The position numbers and the translations under genes are program-made. Of a stretch of 7,169 nt of DNA, positions 5,160 to 7,169 are shown piece after piece (positions within the stretch are counted from its first letter, which is position 1; each line of letters begins with the position of its first letter). Source of the DNA: a bacterium. Its GTDB lineage: Bacteria > Patescibacteriota > Minisyncoccia > Phycocordibacterales > Phycocordibacteraceae. Where the stretch lies: contig JAKAGD010000036.1 of NCBI GenBank assembly GCA_021817685.1, positions 1 through 7,169 on the forward strand, written 5' to 3'. The notes beneath the pieces are model-generated. The model was not told where the DNA came from, did not search any database, and was given only the letters and a program-made list of their open reading frames with translations.

Positions 5160-6159
5160 TGGCGGCGGCAATGACGTGCCGTACGAGCGACTCCGTGTAC
5201 CCCATCTCGTTGTCGTACCAGGCGAGCACCTTTACCAAGTTCCCGTCCACCACGCGCGTCATGCCGAGGTCGGCGATGGAGGCGTACGGCTCGCCCACAA
5301 TGTCGCTTGAGACGAGCTTCTCGTCGGTCGTTTTGAAAATTCCCTCCCAGCGCGGCGCCGCTGCGGCGCCGCGCAGTATCTCGTTCACCTCCTCTTTCGT
5401 CGTCGGACGCTTCGCGATGAAAGTGATGTCCGCGATGGACCCCGCCGCCACCGGCACGCGGAGCGAGATGCCGTCGAACTTCCCCGCCAATTGCGGATAG
5501 GCCTCCGTCACCGCAATCGCCGCGCCGGTGGAGGTCGGCGTGATGTTCTGCGCCGCCGCCCGCCCTTCCTTCATATCTTTCCGAGAGGGGCCGTCCACGA
5601 TGGACTGCGAAGCCGTATAGGCGTGCGTGGTGGAAAGGATGGCTTTCTCAATGCCGATAGCTTCGTCCAAAATGCTGATGACCGGACTTGCGGAGTTCGT
5701 CGTGCAGGAGGCATTGCTGGTCATCCGGACAGTTGCAAAGAGGTCTTCATTCAATCCCATGAGCACCGTCGCGCCGAGCGCCGATTCCTCCTTCACGGGC
5801 GCGGTGATGACGACGCGCTTCGCGCCGGCCATGATGTGCGCCTGCGCCTTCTCGTAATTAGTGAAAAAACCGGTGCTTTCCACGACCACATCCACCGCGA
5901 GGTCCTTCCACGGGAGCGCGGCCGGATCTTTCTCCGAAAAGAATTTCACCTCTTTCCCGTCCACCATGAGCGCGCCGTCCTTCGCCTCTACTGTAAACGG
6001 CGCGCGGCCGTACACCGTGTCGTACTTCAGGAGATACGCGAGATTGTCGAGCGAGCCGAGGTCGTTCACCGCGACGATCTCAATGCCGCGCCCGGCGCTC
6101 CGCCGCGCAAAAGCCCGCCCTATCCTCCCGAACCCGTTTATCGCCACTCGAATTGCCAT
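5152..6159 (-). CDS. gap: Glyceraldehyde-3-phosphate dehydrogenase, type I
   Basis: At 335 aa this is full length for the family. The N-terminal Rossmann motif is INGFGRIGR (7-15), with Asp33 in VND favouring NAD. The catalytic block is SNASCTTN with Cys152, and the partner His179 lies in STTHAYT. The phosphate-binding region is NITPTSTGAAIA, and the C-terminus has WYDNEMGYTESLVRHV. It oxidises glyceraldehyde-3-P to 1,3-bisphosphoglycerate. It is the first gene of the metabolic run and overlaps rpiB by 8 nt. Its start has a leader of roughly 32 nt from an extended -10 element, unlike several neighbours that appear leaderless. Confidence 0.97.
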   Translation of the reverse strand: MAIRVAINGFGRIGRAFARRSAGRGIEIVAVNDLGSLDNLAYLLKYDTVYGRAPFTVEAKDGALMVDGKEVKFFSEKDPAALPWKDLAVDVVVESTGFFTNYEKAQAHIMAGAKRVVITAPVKEESALGATVLMGLNEDLFATVRMTSNASCTTNSASPVISILDEAIGIEKAILSTTHAYTASQSIVDGPSRKDMKEGRAAAQNITPTSTGAAIAVTEAYPQLAGKFDGISLRVPVAAGSIADITFIAKRPTTKEEVNEILRGAAAAPRWEGIFKTTDEKLVSSDIVGEPYASIADLGMTRVVDGNLVKVLAWYDNEMGYTESLVRHVIAAANA

Positions 6160-6197
6160 AAAAGCGTGGATTAAGAAATTAAAGAATCAATACCAAA

Positions 6198-6206
6198 AGT
6201 ATACCA
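6198..6206 (-). promoter_or_regulatory. Extended -10 promoter (TGnTATACT) for gap-rpiB
   Basis: On the minus strand TGG-TATACT lies 38 nt before the gap ATG, which matches an extended -10 element. No good -35 hexamer is seen 16-18 nt upstream, as extended -10 promoters allow. The A+T-rich 5' leader shows no Shine-Dalgarno. Confidence 0.5.
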
Positions 6207-6222
6207 CCCGCCCCATGCGCAC

Positions 6223-6258
6223 CCTCTGCGGCTAAGATTCAGAGGCTAAACCTCTGAA
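6223..6258. repeat. REP-like palindrome, copy A, at the RAYT stop codon
   Basis: TTCAGAGG (6238-6245) and CCTCTGAA (6251-6258) form a perfect 8-bp stem with loop CTAAA. The transposase stop codon (TAG on the minus strand) begins in the loop. A further CCTCTG at 6223-6228 could pair with the same CAGAGG, so two alternative hairpins exist. The core is the exact reverse complement of the core of copy B. Confidence 0.8.
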
Positions 6259-6974
6259 AAATCCTCCCGCGTGGAAAGCCATACATCGATATGCTCATCA
6301 ACGTCGCTCGCATCGGAAAGATATGCTGGAAACCGAGTCGGGTCGGTGATGACGCGCCGATCTCCCAGATACTCCCCGAGACTTGAGTACGGGTATTCCC
6401 GGACATACGTCCGCAACGCTCGCAAGTCCCGAGCGCCGCGCTCCTTCCATTTCGGGTCCTTGAGTTTTGCAGGATTTAGATGGATGTACGAAAAAAGGTA
6501 TCGCGCATAAGCATTTCGATCGACATGCTGCGCTTTAAACGTACCTTGGAAGAGTGCACCGCTGCGTTCATGTTGCTCATTGAAATACATTGTGTACGAG
6601 GTCTGGAGACGCTGCATAAAACGCGAGATGCCGTTTTCGACGAGCGGCGTCACATAGAGGTGGAAATGATTCGGCATGAGACAATACGCCCCGATTGCCA
6701 CGAGCGGTTCCCGACTATCGCCGCGATGAATCCGCAAACTCTTTCGCCCGCGAGCATTATTCAGAGGTTTAGCCTCTGAATAATGCTCGCGGAGCAGGTT
6801 TACCTCAGCTTTTCTCAGCATGTGCGAGACTTGCGACGTATCGCAATCATTGAGTAGCGCAAGCGCATACTGAAAGCGACGGTATTCATGCGGACTGGTG
6901 AACACGTCCCGCTTATCAACGCCCCGGTTATAGATGTGGTAATACTCCCCTTCGCTGAATGTGATTCGTCTCAT
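6246..6974 (-). CDS. REP-associated tyrosine transposase (RAYT, Y1/HUH superfamily)
   Basis: The 242-aa protein begins with the family's usual N-terminus (FSEGEYYHIYNRGVDKRDVF). The HUH metal motif is PNHFH (H103, H105). The probable nucleophilic Tyr is Y127 in LQTSYTMYFNEQHERSGALFQGTFKAQ, and YLFSYIHLNPAK (159-170) is another family mark. These enzymes cut single-stranded DNA next to REP hairpins through a 5'-phosphotyrosine link. The reading frame is intact. Between the N-terminal part and HFH, residues 61-76 are encoded by a perfect palindrome, and the surrounding linker (about 55-90) looks longer than in relatives I recall. The last residues (SEV) and the stop come from another palindrome copy. 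Base composition is less G+C-rich than in the neighbours, consistent with transfer. No Shine-Dalgarno is visible before the ATG. Confidence 0.92.
   Translation of the reverse strand: MRRITFSEGEYYHIYNRGVDKRDVFTSPHEYRRFQYALALLNDCDTSQVSHMLRKAEVNLLREHYSEAKPLNNARGRKSLRIHRGDSREPLVAIGAYCLMPNHFHLYVTPLVENGISRFMQRLQTSYTMYFNEQHERSGALFQGTFKAQHVDRNAYARYLFSYIHLNPAKLKDPKWKERGARDLRALRTYVREYPYSSLGEYLGDRRVITDPTRFPAYLSDASDVDEHIDVWLSTREDFSEV
6748..6792. repeat. REP-like palindrome, copy B, inside the RAYT coding sequence
   Basis: Arms 6748-6767 and 6773-6792 are perfect 20-nt reverse complements around the 5-nt loop TTTAG. The inner core matches copy A in inverted orientation; the outer part (CCGCGAGCATTA and its complement) is not in copy A. 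Read on the minus strand it encodes LREHYSEAKPLNNARG in frame, without breaking the gene. Confidence 0.93.
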
Positions 6975-6990
6975 GGAAGATTGTGTTCTG

Positions 6991-7010
6991 GCATTTCAGA
7001 GGTTTAGCCT
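6991..7010. repeat. REP-like palindrome, copy C, degraded, upstream of RAYT
   Basis: GCATT then TCAGAGG, TTTAG and CCT match the left arm, loop and start of the right arm of copy B, with 2 nt missing before the core. The rest of the right arm is replaced by TGG. It lies 16-36 nt before the transposase ATG and just after the stop codon of the Ig-like gene. Confidence 0.7.
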
Positions 7011-7014
7011 TGGT

Positions 7015-7169
7015 TTATGGGGTGGTGGAGGTTGCGGTGGTAGTTGAAGAAGAGGTTGTCGTTGTTGTGGTGGAAGAGGCGGTCGGTGCCACGACGGTGA
7101 CGAGGCGGGAGGCGGTGCCGGTGTTCCCCGCCGCGTCGGTCGCTCTGTAGGTGAGCGTGTAGGAGCCGG
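7015..7169 (-). CDS. C-terminal end of an Ig-like-domain surface protein with Thr/Ser tail, 5'-truncated
   Basis: The visible 50 residues begin GSYTLTYRATDAAGNTGTASRLVTVV, which is the last strands of a bacterial Ig-like domain of the kind found in repeated extracellular modules (YTVTYTATDxAGN pattern). A tail made almost only of Thr and Ser with a few Ala and Pro follows, ending TSTTP and TAA. The rest of the gene lies beyond the window. Such domains occur in exported adhesins and surface proteins. No sorting signal, membrane helix or cell-wall-binding domain follows the linker-like tail, which is odd. The stop is 5-25 nt from palindrome copy C. Confidence 0.75.
   Translation of the reverse strand, partial: GSYTLTYRATDAAGNTGTASRLVTVVAPTASSTTTTTTSSSTTTATSTTP

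Larger units (their letters stand above)
6223..7010 (-). mobile_element. RAYT gene with REP-like palindromes (REP/RAYT unit)
   Basis: The unit consists of the tyrosine transposase gene plus three copies of a palindrome with core TTCAGAGG-5 nt-CCTCTGAA: one at the stop codon, one in the coding frame and a degraded one upstream. REP-associated transposases are known to act on such palindromes, usually without mobilising their own gene. The outer limits are set by the outermost palindrome copies. No target-site duplication was identified. Confidence 0.6.

Noticed and set aside
5491..6174. Plus-strand open frame of 227 codons opposite gap
   Set aside because: It is fully antisense to a highly conserved GAPDH sequence and shows no domain features.
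6238..6258. Palindrome copy A as an intrinsic terminator for RAYT
   Set aside because: On the minus strand the stem is followed by AATCTTAG, not a U-tract; the A-run lies on the wrong side for that direction.

Overview
The window reads as a piece of a Patescibacteria/CPR genome, most likely a Parcubacteria-type member. The grounds are gene content and style: a transketolase split into two genes, a divergent ribulose-phosphate 3-epimerase-like protein, a small two-segment membrane protein next to a type IV pilin-like gene, a REP-associated tyrosine transposase of the HIYNRGVDKR type, tight gene packing, and very few Shine-Dalgarno sequences. The DNA is G+C-rich by eye, but the short intergenic gaps are strikingly A+T-rich. 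The assignment rests on recalled family resemblance, not on a search.

Layout. A 5'-truncated PfkB-family sugar kinase (2-865, plus strand) points at a long run of minus-strand genes. Read in their own direction, these are: the end of an Ig-like surface protein with a Thr/Ser tail (7169-7015, cut by the window edge); a REP-associated tyrosine transposase (RAYT, 6974-6246); gap (6159-5152); rpiB, overlapping gap (5159-4674); an 86-residue membrane protein (4650-4390); a type IV pilin-like protein (4384-3800); an rpe-like gene (3686-2988); the N-terminal (2909-2052) and C-terminal (2065-1073) transketolase genes, which overlap; and a 55-residue membrane peptide (1065-898). No gap exceeds about 115 bases.

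Function. gap, rpiB, rpe-like and the two tkt genes form a non-oxidative pentose-phosphate / lower-glycolysis block. Together they could interconvert ribulose-5-P, ribose-5-P, xylulose-5-P and glyceraldehyde-3-P and oxidise the last. The sugar kinase opposite may feed it. The pilin gene and its small membrane partner interrupt this block, with a near-duplicate of the rpiB 3' end on the far side of the pair.

Most unusual features. (1) The RAYT gene carries a REP-like palindrome inside its own reading frame, with a perfect 20-bp stem and 5-nt loop. A second copy supplies its stop codon and a degraded copy lies just upstream. (2) A roughly 60-70 bp A+T-rich palindromic repeat occurs on both sides of the rpe-like gene. 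(3) Several starts have a TATACT/TATAAT element 6-10 nt upstream and no Shine-Dalgarno, which suggests leaderless transcripts. (4) The rpe-like protein lacks both His residues expected to bind metal in ribulose-phosphate 3-epimerase.
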